A stretch of 64,000 nucleotides of DNA. Source: Aeromonas sp. FDAARGOS 1405. Lineage in GTDB: Bacteria > Pseudomonadota > Gammaproteobacteria > Enterobacterales > Aeromonadaceae. The stretch is taken from assembly GCF_019048265.1 (NCBI RefSeq), contig NZ_CP077311.1, forward strand, positions 3,419,001 to 3,483,000, read 5' to 3'. This document shows, one piece after another, positions 34,668 to 42,430 of this stretch. A program made the position numbers and the translations under genes. Under the pieces are notes generated by a model. It did not search any database, was not told the origin of the DNA, and saw nothing but the letters and a program-made list of their open reading frames with translations. The stretch's first letter is position 1. Each line of letters begins with the position of its first letter.

Positions 34668-35432
34668 TTAACGGTTGAGGGTATCGATGATCTGGTTGAG
34701 ACGATCGGCCAGGTTTTCCCGAGCCGACAGCGGTTGCAACTGCGCCTTCAACATCCTGGCTTGCAGCTGGATCTGGCGAGCCTGCAGGATCTGCTCGATC
34801 GCACCCTTGAGTCTGGCAAAGCGTCGGTGACGGCGGGCAAGCCAGCCGGCAGCGTCAGCCATCAATTGCTGGCGCAGGGCCGGGATGCCACTGCTGGCCA
34901 GCACAGACGTTTCACCCACTCGTTTACCCAGTTGCCAGCGGGTACTGCTGCACAGTACCAGCGGGCCATCCCACTGCTGCAAAATGGCGGCCAGCGCTGC
35001 TTCCTGCGCCTCCTCGCTGCACTCGTCGATCCGGGTTAACACCAGGGTGGCATCGTGCTCCTCCAGCAAGGGAAGCAGGTCGGGGGCCAATTCACCGTTG
35101 CCGAGGGCATGGAGGATCAACAGATGATCGGCCTGCGCCATCGCCTGCTGGCTGGCCATATCATCCGCGCCGCTCGGGTCGGCATTGAGCCCGGGGGTAT
35201 CAAGCCAGCAGAGGCCGTGGGCCACTCCTGTTTGCAACTGTCTGGTCTCCCGGCGATCGGCCACGGTAAACAGGTCACGCTCCATCAGTGCGTTGAGCAG
35301 GGCGCTCTTGCCGGTGTTGTAGTCGCCTATGGCGGCGACGGTTGGCCGCGGATCGGCGCGGTACAGTGCCTGCAGCGGGGCGATCTGATCATGCAGGTCC
35401 GGATAACGGCCAAGCAGGGTATCTAGCAGCAT
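34668..35432 (-). CDS. Dynamin-like GTPase B
   Basis: This 254-residue compact GTPase has P-loop AIGDYNTGKSALLNALM near 43-60, a switch region (ETRQLQTGVAHG), G3 WLDTPGLNADPSG and a G4-like LVLTRIDEC. The C-terminal ~80 residues are helical. AGGAGAG lies upstream of the ATG at 35432. It is the second GTPase gene in the leftward operon, spaced 35 bases after GTPase A. The DYNTGKS loop resembles GTPase A (NYNAGKS), suggesting a paralogous pair that could hetero-oligomerise. No membrane segment is seen. Confidence 0.8.
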   Translation of the reverse strand: MLLDTLLGRYPDLHDQIAPLQALYRADPRPTVAAIGDYNTGKSALLNALMERDLFTVADRRETRQLQTGVAHGLCWLDTPGLNADPSGADDMASQQAMAQADHLLILHALGNGELAPDLLPLLEEHDATLVLTRIDECSEEAQEAALAAILQQWDGPLVLCSSTRWQLGKRVGETSVLASSGIPALRQQLMADAAGWLARRHRRFARLKGAIEQILQARQIQLQARMLKAQLQPLSARENLADRLNQIIDTLNR

Positions 35433-35467
35433 GGGGGTCTCTCCTGTCACTAGGGTATGAGTCAGTA

Positions 35468-36946
35468 TCACGCCGCACTTGGGCTGTCGGTGATGTCACC
35501 AAATGGTGCATCCTGCGGGGCCAGCATGATGGTTATCTCCTCCTGCCACTGCTCCCACATCAACCGCTGCCGGGCATCGGCACTGGCTTGGCGAGCCAGT
35601 TCGGCCAGCTGTTGCTCAAGTCTCGTCAGCGGCTCGGCCAGGGTGGCCCGGATCGCCTCGTCCAGTGCCAGTGCGATCGTGCTTTCCAGCTGTTGGCTGA
35701 GGGCGCTGAGTTGTTGCATCTCAAGCAGCTTTGCATCGCGAGCCAGCTCGGCTTGCCGTGACTGTTCACGCTGTTGGCGATAGATCTCGGCAGCACCCAG
35801 CAGCAGGGAGATAGCCAGATTAAGCCGCCCTCCCACCTTGGCGAGCCCCCCCTGTAATAGCGGCATACCGAGCTTCATTGCCTCATCGACCGGATCGGTG
35901 AGCGGCCCCGCCGGGGCAGTGTGAGGCAATGGCTGCGTCATCGGATTAAGGGCGCGCCACTGCCGATCGGGTTGTTCGCTGGCAAGCCAGCTTTGCAGCC
36001 CGTGACAGAGCGTTTCAACCAGCATGGCAACCCGGGTTTGTGGGTCTGTGCTGTGGAGCGCCGCCGTCAGCGCGGGGCGCTGCGCGTTCAACTGGCAGGT
36101 CAGTTGCAACCGCCCCTGTTTTTGTAGCCGCTGTGCCAGATGTTGCAGTTGTTGTCGCGCCGTCAGCAGCGACTGACTCGCCGGCTCTGCTGCCCCCTGT
36201 TGCAACAGCTGGGTCAGCCCTTGTTGCAGACAGGCCAATAGCGGGGCTCGCCAGGGTTCGCCGGCCAGTTGTCGGGTGGCCCACTGTTGTAAGGTGCTTG
36301 CCAGCAGTGGGTAGCCGCTGGCGGCCAGCAGGGGGCCACCTTGCTGGCGGGCCTGCCAGGCGGTCTCCAGATTAAGGGGGATCACCGGGATGGCAGCCAG
36401 TTGCGCAGGGGGGATCCCCTCCTGCTCCAGCGCCAGCAGATGGCGGCAGAGCTGCTGTTGCCAACAGGCGAGTAAAGCGGGTTCGCTGCTATCGCCATTG
36501 AGCACGATCAGCAAGGGGTTGCCACGTTGCAGCAGGGAGGCCAGCTGGTGATAGAGGCACGCCTCATCCACATCACCGCTGCGCACCACCACGACCACCA
36601 GATCGGCGCTGGCCAGCGCCGCCTCGGTGACCGCCTGATGGGGAATGGGGGCGTTCAGCCCCGGGGTATCGCGCAGGCAGAGCCCCTGCCAGGGGTAGTC
36701 GATCACCCGGTCGGTCAGCGGGATATCGCCGGTCGGTGCCAGCGCCTCGCCGCTAAGCACATTGACCAGGGTGCTTTTGCCTGCGTTGTAGTTGCCAAGC
36801 AGCAGCAAGGTGGCGGGCTGGTCGTGTAGTCGGGTCAGCCAGCTGGCGAGTGTCCGGGCCAGCGGCATGCCAGCCGGGGTGGCCTGCAAGGTCTGCTGCA
36901 GGGCTATGAGACGCTGTTGCAGCTGGGCCTGGGGAGTATGGAGCAT
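35468..36946 (-). CDS. Dynamin-like GTPase A
   Basis: This 492-residue protein begins with a helical segment. P-loop LLLGNYNAGKSTLVNVLSG lies near residues 52-70, G3 LRDTPGLNAPIP near 90-105, and LIVLNGDSSE may serve as G4. A long helical region follows, with a hydrophobic stretch near 385-400 (GGRLNLAISLLLGAAEIY). The start at 36946 has GAGGAAG upstream; the longer frame passes through a terminator. It is the first gene of the GTPase operon, just downstream (leftward) of CRISPR array 1. Confidence 0.8.
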   Translation of the reverse strand: MLHTPQAQLQQRLIALQQTLQATPAGMPLARTLASWLTRLHDQPATLLLLGNYNAGKSTLVNVLSGEALAPTGDIPLTDRVIDYPWQGLCLRDTPGLNAPIPHQAVTEAALASADLVVVVVRSGDVDEACLYHQLASLLQRGNPLLIVLNGDSSEPALLACWQQQLCRHLLALEQEGIPPAQLAAIPVIPLNLETAWQARQQGGPLLAASGYPLLASTLQQWATRQLAGEPWRAPLLACLQQGLTQLLQQGAAEPASQSLLTARQQLQHLAQRLQKQGRLQLTCQLNAQRPALTAALHSTDPQTRVAMLVETLCHGLQSWLASEQPDRQWRALNPMTQPLPHTAPAGPLTDPVDEAMKLGMPLLQGGLAKVGGRLNLAISLLLGAAEIYRQQREQSRQAELARDAKLLEMQQLSALSQQLESTIALALDEAIRATLAEPLTRLEQQLAELARQASADARQRLMWEQWQEEITIMLAPQDAPFGDITDSPSAA

Positions 36947-37004
36947 GGTCGCTTCCTCTGTGATAAGCACAGGAAAGAGGATAGCGGTGGCGAGTAAAAA
37001 AAAC

Positions 37005-37026
37005 GGGCTGGCCAATTGGCCAGCCC
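37005..37026 (-). terminator. Terminator between CRISPR array 1 and the GTPase operon
   Basis: This is a 22-base perfect palindrome whose centre is GGCCAATTGGCC. Read leftward it is followed by GTTTTTTTT, a strong intrinsic terminator. It would end the array 1 transcript before the GTPase genes. The core also fits the CCARTTGG word discussed elsewhere, so some of these sites may be terminators rather than operators. Confidence 0.85.
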
Positions 37027-37036
37027 AGGGGGCATT

Positions 37037-37218
37037 TCTCTCATCCCTTTAGTCAGGGCGTGGTCCAACAGGACACGCTCTCGCCGATGGGAAACCCGTG
37101 ACCATTCCGTCTTAATCCCTTTAGTCAGGGCGTGGTCCAACAGGACTGAAAATGGTCAACGTAAAAATAATCCATGGCTAGTCTTAATCCCTTTAGTCAG
37201 GGCGTGGTCCGACAGGAC
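37037..37218 (-). CRISPR. CRISPR array 1 (3 repeats, 2 spacers)
   Basis: The 38-base repeats are at 37037-37074 (5' end on plus degenerate), 37109-37146 and 37181-37218. The spacers are 34 bases each. Read leftward, each repeat ends in ATTAAGAC, a fitting type III 8-nt crRNA tag. The repeats differ from array 2 at about four positions: GTGGTCCAACAGG here against GTAGTCCAGTAGG there; the leader-side copy has GTCCGACAGG. The leader is on the right and the degenerate copy on the left, so transcription is leftward, the same direction as the cas genes. Confidence 0.95.
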
Positions 37219-37330
37219 TGAAGCCATTTATAACTCATTGTTTTTATTGATGCAACTTATCCACTGGTGTGGACAGGGTTGTGGATGAAAAAATGCCATT
37301 TTAAGCATTTTTTATGCCCATTGGTTTATT
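37219..37330 (-). promoter_or_regulatory. Leader of CRISPR array 1
   Basis: This AT-rich stretch directly follows the last repeat and is nearly identical to the sequence after array 2 for about 48 bases (from TGAAGC through TTATCCACTG), with looser similarity beyond. It includes TTATCCACT, one mismatch from a DnaA box, and a hairpin (AAAAAATGC...GCATTTTTT, near 37288-37313). Confidence 0.8.
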
Positions 37331-37441
37331 GTGTTTTTCAACCAACTGTTTTTAAAAAAGTTATATTTACCACCATTTTTATGAGGCCTCACTGCAGGCC
37401 TCTCGTTTTTTTATCTTGCAATGGCGAGCGATTTGTGAATG

Positions 37442-37741
37442 TCAAAATACATAATCCGCCAGCCGGGGATCGTCGTGAAAGAGCAGTACCGGACCACGAG
37501 GGCCCAGATGAAAGCTTCCTTCGACGACTGAAAAGGGCAGGCAGAGCAGGCGATCCTGCTCCGGCTCGATCAGCCCCTTCAGCTCATCACAGAGGGCGAG
37601 GCGTTCTGCAGAAGTCAGCGGCAGCAGATAGAGGGATTTTTGCAGTGGCCAGCCGGCCTCGGCACAGCGGCGTTGCATCCGGCGCAAGCGCCGTGGACAA
37701 CTGATGTCATAGCCGATCAGCCAGAGCGGTTTAGTGGTCAT
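37442..37741 (-). CDS. cas2: CRISPR adaptation protein Cas2
   Basis: This 99-residue ferredoxin-like protein has the Cas2 start PLWLIGYDISCPRRLRRMQR (beta1 with the conserved Asp), and AGWPLQKSLYLLPLT matches the second strand. GGGAGG lies six bases upstream of the ATG at 37741; the longer frame is spurious. It overlaps the end of cas1 by 11 bases. It should bridge Cas1 dimers during spacer capture, but Cas1 here looks incomplete. It is the last gene of the operon before array 1. Confidence 0.87.
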   Translation of the reverse strand: MTTKPLWLIGYDISCPRRLRRMQRRCAEAGWPLQKSLYLLPLTSAERLALCDELKGLIEPEQDRLLCLPFSVVEGSFHLGPRGPVLLFHDDPRLADYVF

Positions 37742-38438
37742 GACCAACCTCCCGCTTGAGGGTCTGCTCCAGTACCTTGCGACAGACTCGGGCCAGTTGT
37801 CTGAGCCGGGGCTTACGCGTTTTTTGCCAGCCAAACCAGAGGGGATAAAAGAGCTGCTGGCCCGCCCGGGTCAATCGACAGCCCTGATCCGAGGTGGTGA
37901 AGTGCTCCGCCGTCAGGGTATGACTCTGCCATAGCTGCAGTAGCCAGCGTTCCAGCTCGGCCCGGGTCAACTCCTTGATATCGAGCAGCAGGCTGGGCCT
38001 GCGGTAGCCGGTCACATGGTGCAATTCCAGCTGGGGGTCGAATCCTTCGGCTAGCAGCGGTGGCAGAGGGGGCTCACCCAGTTGAGCCAACACGCAGTTC
38101 TGCCCGAGCCGTCGGGCGTTGAGCAGGCGGCGTACCAGTTGTTGCTGGCAATCAGGTTGGGTGATGGCACGATACTGGATCAGGCGCAAGCTGTCGGGGG
38201 CATGGTGCAGCGAGCAGAGATGAGTGCAACTGCGGCGCCCCATGGCAATAAAGTCGATGCCTCGCTCGGCCAGCTTGAGCAACAGATCGCTGGAGAGGGT
38301 GATGCCCTGGCCCACCATCAGGCGGCTGATCTGGCCAAGACTGTAGAGACGGGAGGGGAGGTCAGGGTGGGCGAGATGGAGCAAACCATCTTGCAGGGTG
38401 AGTTGGTAGTCGGGGTGATCGAGTAGCAGGGTGGTCAT
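37731..38438 (-). CDS. cas1: Cas1-like protein, internally shortened
   Basis: This 235-residue protein, against roughly 300-340 for Cas1, has a normal N-terminal beta domain (LYSLGQISRLMVGQGITLSS, LAERGIDFIAM). The C-terminal part has AEGFDPQLELHHVTGYRRPS and LLLDIKEL, supplying the catalytic His and Asp. Between them the usual helical stretch, with the catalytic Glu in EGxAAxxYW and the NALLSxGYxLLY region, is missing: the sequence goes from NARRLGQNCVLAQL straight to PPLLAEGFDP. This looks like an in-frame loss of about 80 residues. Integrase activity is therefore doubtful. The alignment is from memory of the family. Confidence 0.78.
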   Translation of the reverse strand: MTTLLLDHPDYQLTLQDGLLHLAHPDLPSRLYSLGQISRLMVGQGITLSSDLLLKLAERGIDFIAMGRRSCTHLCSLHHAPDSLRLIQYRAITQPDCQQQLVRRLLNARRLGQNCVLAQLGEPPLPPLLAEGFDPQLELHHVTGYRRPSLLLDIKELTRAELERWLLQLWQSHTLTAEHFTTSDQGCRLTRAGQQLFYPLWFGWQKTRKPRLRQLARVCRKVLEQTLKREVGHDH

Positions 38439-38487
38439 GGCGGCGCTCCGGCAGGGATTTGCTCCATGCTAGCGTGCCGCCATCGGC

Positions 38488-38507
38488 CCAACTGGCTGAC
38501 CAGTTGG
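38488..38507. promoter_or_regulatory. Inverted repeat upstream of cas1
   Basis: CCAACTGG, four bases, then CCAGTTGG lies in the 74-base gap between the second CARF gene and cas1. It may be an operator or a small hairpin controlling the adaptation genes separately from the interference genes. It shares the CCARTTGG word with other gaps. Confidence 0.4.
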
Positions 38508-38512
38508 TGGGA

Positions 38513-39883
38513 TTAATCTTTAGGGCAAAGATTGCTGCGCACTTTTAAGCCAAAAAATTTCGACCGTTCAATAAGAGAGTTAGCATTCTTTGATTTTTTA
38601 TTTGTCTGTTTGAGTAGCGTGAAATTGAAGTTAGGTCGTAAAGAACCGCTATCTTTGTTTTTACTTCCATGAGTATTAGTAAATTTTTCGTAATAAAATG
38701 CAAGATCTGGTTCAATTAATGACACTAGTTCTTCAGGTAACTCTTCGTTTAGGTGTTTTCTTAACACCTTCTTGCGGTCATCGAAAAAAGTTTGAGTTTC
38801 TTCTTTTAGACCATTGATTGTTTTTTCTATGTTTATTGTCTCCGCCTTGGTGTTAATTAAGTTCATCCAATCCTCAAAAATATTATTGCCTTGATAAGAG
38901 TCGTGGTCAGGATAAATGATTTGCCAGAGCTCATGGAGATAAGCTGCGCGATATTTCTCCCAATATGTTTTTTGATTTGATTTTTCTCGATTATAGCGAC
39001 ATTCAGATGTTGTGCTATTATGTCTTGCAATCATGGCATAATAAGCTAATTCCAGTGGCTTGCTATGCAAGTCAATAGTAATAACATGTTCGTTTTTATA
39101 GATTAACATTATAGTTCTTTGTGCTAGGTCAAAATCAAGCTGTATCTCCTGATAGGGGGCTTTGCATGAGGCCAATTGTTGTAACTGCACTAATTGGCGA
39201 TAAGTAAGATGTTCTTTAGGATTACTGAAACGAGTTAATACACCTTGCTTTAACTGGTCGCGTTGCCTAATAAACGGAATGTCGGCCAACATGACTTGGA
39301 CCTTACTTTCATGGGTATCTAGCCGTTGATTAGCTCCTTTGCCATCTATTGGATTGATATACGGAGTAGGATAATAGAAATCCCTAAGTCCCTCATATTC
39401 AACTGGCGAAATCAACACGTGAGACAGTTGATCATCTGGTCGAGCAAAGAGTGTCATAGCGTAACCCAGGAAGAAAGTCATGGTTTTGCGCCCACCGGCA
39501 AGTGAGGCATGCAGTGTACGCTGAGGGTCACTGCACAGTTGCGCAACTCTTTTGACAATATAGTCAGCCAGAGCCTCTTGATCTTCTTTGGTCCGCGCAT
39601 CATCGATGGAGTTTCCAGCATGATCCGGGACAACCTCAATCTTGATATCGCGAATTTGAGGGCGTTTTAGATCGATGCAACAGCGATCCAGCATGCTGTG
39701 TTCTTGATTACTAGCCGGATGACACAAGCCTAACTTTGCCTGCTCTGCTCCTTGCTGAGTTGTTAGGATAATTAATTCGTTGGGCCAAGGCTGCCCCTGT
39801 TTATGAATACCATACAGCGTTTCTGTCACTACTTGCGGGCTTAGACCGGTAATTGCCAATAGAGTGTGATTGATATTATTCAT
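38513..39883 (-). CDS. CARF-domain effector, NE0113 (Csm6-like) family
   Basis: This 456-residue protein has the N-terminal CARF domain of the NE0113 family: LLAITGLSPQVVTETLYGI, IILTTQQGAEQAK and later SLAGGRKTMTFFLGYAMTLF plus LSHVLISPVEYE. This domain binds cyclic oligoadenylate made by Cas10. The C-terminal ~220 residues are helical and have a possible HEPN-type R-x6-H (RKKVLRKH near residue 390), which would make it a ribonuclease; that is tentative. Its DNA is clearly more AT-rich than the cmr genes, suggesting the effector was swapped in. It is located between csx16 and cas1. Confidence 0.82.
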   Translation of the reverse strand: MNNINHTLLAITGLSPQVVTETLYGIHKQGQPWPNELIILTTQQGAEQAKLGLCHPASNQEHSMLDRCCIDLKRPQIRDIKIEVVPDHAGNSIDDARTKEDQEALADYIVKRVAQLCSDPQRTLHASLAGGRKTMTFFLGYAMTLFARPDDQLSHVLISPVEYEGLRDFYYPTPYINPIDGKGANQRLDTHESKVQVMLADIPFIRQRDQLKQGVLTRFSNPKEHLTYRQLVQLQQLASCKAPYQEIQLDFDLAQRTIMLIYKNEHVITIDLHSKPLELAYYAMIARHNSTTSECRYNREKSNQKTYWEKYRAAYLHELWQIIYPDHDSYQGNNIFEDWMNLINTKAETINIEKTINGLKEETQTFFDDRKKVLRKHLNEELPEELVSLIEPDLAFYYEKFTNTHGSKNKDSGSLRPNFNFTLLKQTNKKSKNANSLIERSKFFGLKVRSNLCPKD

Positions 39884-39901
39884 CTATATATGACTCCAAA
39901 A

Positions 39902-40198
39902 TTAAATATGTGTCAGTGTCTCTACCCGATATTCGGTGAGAAAGGCACCCAGTTGTTCCAGTTGATCTGCACTCAGTTCCTGACCCCGCAGCTCAGGGGG
40001 AACGGGCACCGACAAGTGCAGATAGCGGGCGCCACGTCGCTGTACCTCTGCCACCATGGGGAGCGGCAGTGTTCCGATCACCCGATCGCCGGCACAGATA
40101 AGTGCCGGATCGAGGTGGGGCAAGATGGCATCGATGGCCAGCGGCTGGCGTTGGCACCATGCGATGGCGCCGGGATGACGGCTGACAAGGTAGTTCAT
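39902..40198 (-). CDS. csx16: Csx16 (VVA1548 family) ring nuclease
   Basis: This 98-residue protein begins MNYLVSRHPGAIAWCQRQPL, the family signature (SRHPGAxxW), with VIGTLPLPMVAEVQRRGARY in the middle. Csx16 belongs to the small proteins recently assigned as ring nucleases that degrade cyclic oligoadenylates and switch off type III signalling. The start at 40198 is chosen by family match; the longer frame is spurious. Its position between two CARF effectors fits a damping role. Confidence 0.88.
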   Translation of the reverse strand: MNYLVSRHPGAIAWCQRQPLAIDAILPHLDPALICAGDRVIGTLPLPMVAEVQRRGARYLHLSVPVPPELRGQELSADQLEQLGAFLTEYRVETLTHI

Positions 40199-40208
40199 GA
40201 CGCCCCGC

Positions 40209-41435
40209 TTATTGCATCTTGTTGAAGTAGCTCTGCAAGGTGGTGTGGATTGCCTGGCCATCCGCCCTGTCGCAGATTTCGATACGGTTATCCTTTGCTC
40301 GCTGTACCATCTCGTCCGGCAAGGGGCGGGCGCTGATCAGCAGGCGCTCGCCAAACAGTCCCCCCAGTTTGCGTCCCAGGCTCTCTAGCTTGAGTACCAC
40401 ATCCTGATTGGTGCTCTCTCCCTGCTGTTTATCTCCCCAGTACTTGGCCTTGCATTCGATGGTGAGCAGCTGGTTGTTGTGACAGATCAGCACATCGAAT
40501 TCGTTGTTTTTACCGCGAACACTCTGTTGCCGGAGCGCTTCGGTCTGCCACTCACCTTCGACACTCATGGCCACCTCGCTAAAGCCGCACTCCTGTGCGG
40601 TGAGGTAGGTCAGCTCCTCGAGCCAGCGACCGGCCAGATAGCGGCAAGCGTCTTCGCTGGCAAAGCGGATCTGCCGGCTACAACCATCCCAGTGCAGCAG
40701 GCTTGCCTCGACCAGGTGCTGATAGAGCGCAGCATAGGGTCCAAAAGGCACACTTGGCATGTTTTGTTCCTGCTGTTGGGGAAAATCCTTGCAGGCATCG
40801 GTAGCCATCCCTTGCAAACCACTTTGCATTTTCTGACATGGCCCCTGAAACTGCTTGCCCAGATAACGGGTCAGCTCGGCGCGAGCCCGGATCTCGTTAT
40901 CATTGTGCGGGCCTATCCAGGTTTGACGTTCAAACCCGTTGGCGGCCAGCATCTCGTCCATAGAGAGCACAGCTTGCCATTTCAGGGCGTAATCGACCCC
41001 GTCGTTGAGCAGCTGAATTTCACGGTTTTGGCTGTCGGTATAGAAGATCAGGGCGCGGGGAATGCCGCCGCTGGCGCTCTCGGGATGCACGCTGTTAAAG
41101 CGGTTGAAGGCGTTGGCAAAGACCAGCGCCATCGGCTTGGTGCCACAGGTAGCGTTCAGTATCCAGCGTTTGTCGCCGTGGTGGGTTGCCAACCAGTCGA
41201 TTAGCTCCTTGGCTTGCTGTTGCAGTTGTACCGGGCGGTGGCTGCTACGTCCTTCACTGATCCTGAGGGTCGGTAGTCCATGTCCCTGATAGAGTCGGGT
41301 CAGGTTGTCTGCTTTGTTGTGCAGTGTATTGTCGCCCAGTACCAGCACGACTCCCCGGCACTCTTTATCGGCAAAGGCCGGGATCAGATTGGGCAGCAAC
41401 TGATCGGAGACCAGATTGATATGGATAGTCTGCAT
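40209..41435 (-). CDS. can2: Can2/Card1-type CARF nuclease
   Basis: This 408-residue protein has an N-terminal CARF domain (VVLVLGDNTLHN, WILNATCGTKPMALVFANAF) and a C-terminal PD-(D/E)xK nuclease with EFDVLICHNN and LLTIECKAKYW (E-x-K), the DUF1887 layout of Can2/Card1. These enzymes, activated by cyclic tetra-adenylate, nick DNA and/or cut RNA to stall growth during infection. The start at 41435 has AAGGTG upstream. It lies 75 bases after cas6, with a CCAATTGG word in the gap, and just before csx16. Confidence 0.9.
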   Translation of the reverse strand: MQTIHINLVSDQLLPNLIPAFADKECRGVVLVLGDNTLHNKADNLTRLYQGHGLPTLRISEGRSSHRPVQLQQQAKELIDWLATHHGDKRWILNATCGTKPMALVFANAFNRFNSVHPESASGGIPRALIFYTDSQNREIQLLNDGVDYALKWQAVLSMDEMLAANGFERQTWIGPHNDNEIRARAELTRYLGKQFQGPCQKMQSGLQGMATDACKDFPQQQEQNMPSVPFGPYAALYQHLVEASLLHWDGCSRQIRFASEDACRYLAGRWLEELTYLTAQECGFSEVAMSVEGEWQTEALRQQSVRGKNNEFDVLICHNNQLLTIECKAKYWGDKQQGESTNQDVVLKLESLGRKLGGLFGERLLISARPLPDEMVQRAKDNRIEICDRADGQAIHTTLQSYFNKMQ

Positions 41436-41510
41436 GGGAACACCTTGAGCTTGAATGGTTGCCATTATGCGCCAGCTAACCTTCTTGCTGGCGCGGGCCA
41501 ATTGGTGGGA

Positions 41511-42428
41511 TCAGGGGCGACACGCCAGCTGCCATTCGATGGCGCCATAACCGAAGCTGGTCTTGTTGCCAAGCTGGATCCACTCTCCCAGTGCCAACCA
41601 AGGGATCAACAGCTGGATATCGCCTTGATAGGCCCAGCGCCCGCGCAGCCCCTCTATGCTGTGGTGTTGTCGCTGGCGCGCGGAATACCGGGTCAGGGGG
41701 GCGCTCTGGGTGTGATCCCAGCACAGGGTGATCTGCTCCAGCCCGTTAAGATAGCTTTGTACCGCTTGACGCTCATGTTCGCTGTGGGGACCGACGAGAG
41801 CCAGCAAGCGACGGCAGAGTGTGCGACCGAGCAACAAAGCTGACGGTGCAGTGGTTACCGGATTGCCCGCTTCTTTGATATGTAGACGGGTGCGGGCGTG
41901 TAGTTGTACCAGTGCAGGTGTGGCCTCGCTGCACAGGGCTGCTGCGGCCAATATGGCTTCCTCAAGGGTGGTTGCTAGCGGAGCGGACAGGTGGTTGGGG
42001 GCTTGATGGCTCCAGATAAGTCTGGTGCCGAGTGGTGTGCGCTGAGTGACCTCCTGCAGAGTGAAGCCAATACGTTGTTGTCCCCAGCCTCGCTCTCCCA
42101 TCCGTTGCAGTGATGACTTGATGCCCTCCACGTCCCTGGCCAGGGTGTTAAAAAGGGTGAGGCCAAAGGTGAGTGACTCTCCTTGTTGCCATTGGCTCCC
42201 TGGATGTGGTGGATGGAGCGAGAGGGGGCGGACAGCCCCCTGCTCCAGCGGCCCATAGGCATCCTGCCATAAACGTGGGGCAGCCTCTTTCATCGCCCAG
42301 CCCAGGCTGCCATGCAGCAGGCTGCCAGCCTGCTCATCCAGCGATCCCGCGGCATCCATCACGACCCGACACTCCAGACAGAGGAGGTCTATCTTGCGGC
42401 ACAGGGAAAAAAGGGTGTCCAGCGACAT
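41511..42428 (-). CDS. cas6: crRNA-processing endoribonuclease Cas6
   Basis: This 305-residue RAMP protein has an N-terminal LLHGSLGWAMKEAAPRLW block, QRIGFTLQEV, and the C-terminal signature GLRGRWAYQGDIQLLIPWLA, then WIQLGNKTSFGYGAIEW (the Gly-rich loop G-x-K-T-x-F-G-x-G). It should cut pre-crRNA in the repeat, leaving the ATTAAGAC tag. The ATG at 42428 has AAGGAG upstream. It is two bases from cmr6, at the junction between the effector complex genes and the signalling genes. Confidence 0.88.
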   Translation of the reverse strand: MSLDTLFSLCRKIDLLCLECRVVMDAAGSLDEQAGSLLHGSLGWAMKEAAPRLWQDAYGPLEQGAVRPLSLHPPHPGSQWQQGESLTFGLTLFNTLARDVEGIKSSLQRMGERGWGQQRIGFTLQEVTQRTPLGTRLIWSHQAPNHLSAPLATTLEEAILAAAALCSEATPALVQLHARTRLHIKEAGNPVTTAPSALLLGRTLCRRLLALVGPHSEHERQAVQSYLNGLEQITLCWDHTQSAPLTRYSARQRQHHSIEGLRGRWAYQGDIQLLIPWLALGEWIQLGNKTSFGYGAIEWQLACRP

Positions 42429-42430
42429 GA

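Noticed and set aside
37005..37026. The 22-base palindrome as an operator of the GTPase operon
   Set aside because: It is followed on the leftward strand by a run of eight T, so a terminator explains it better.
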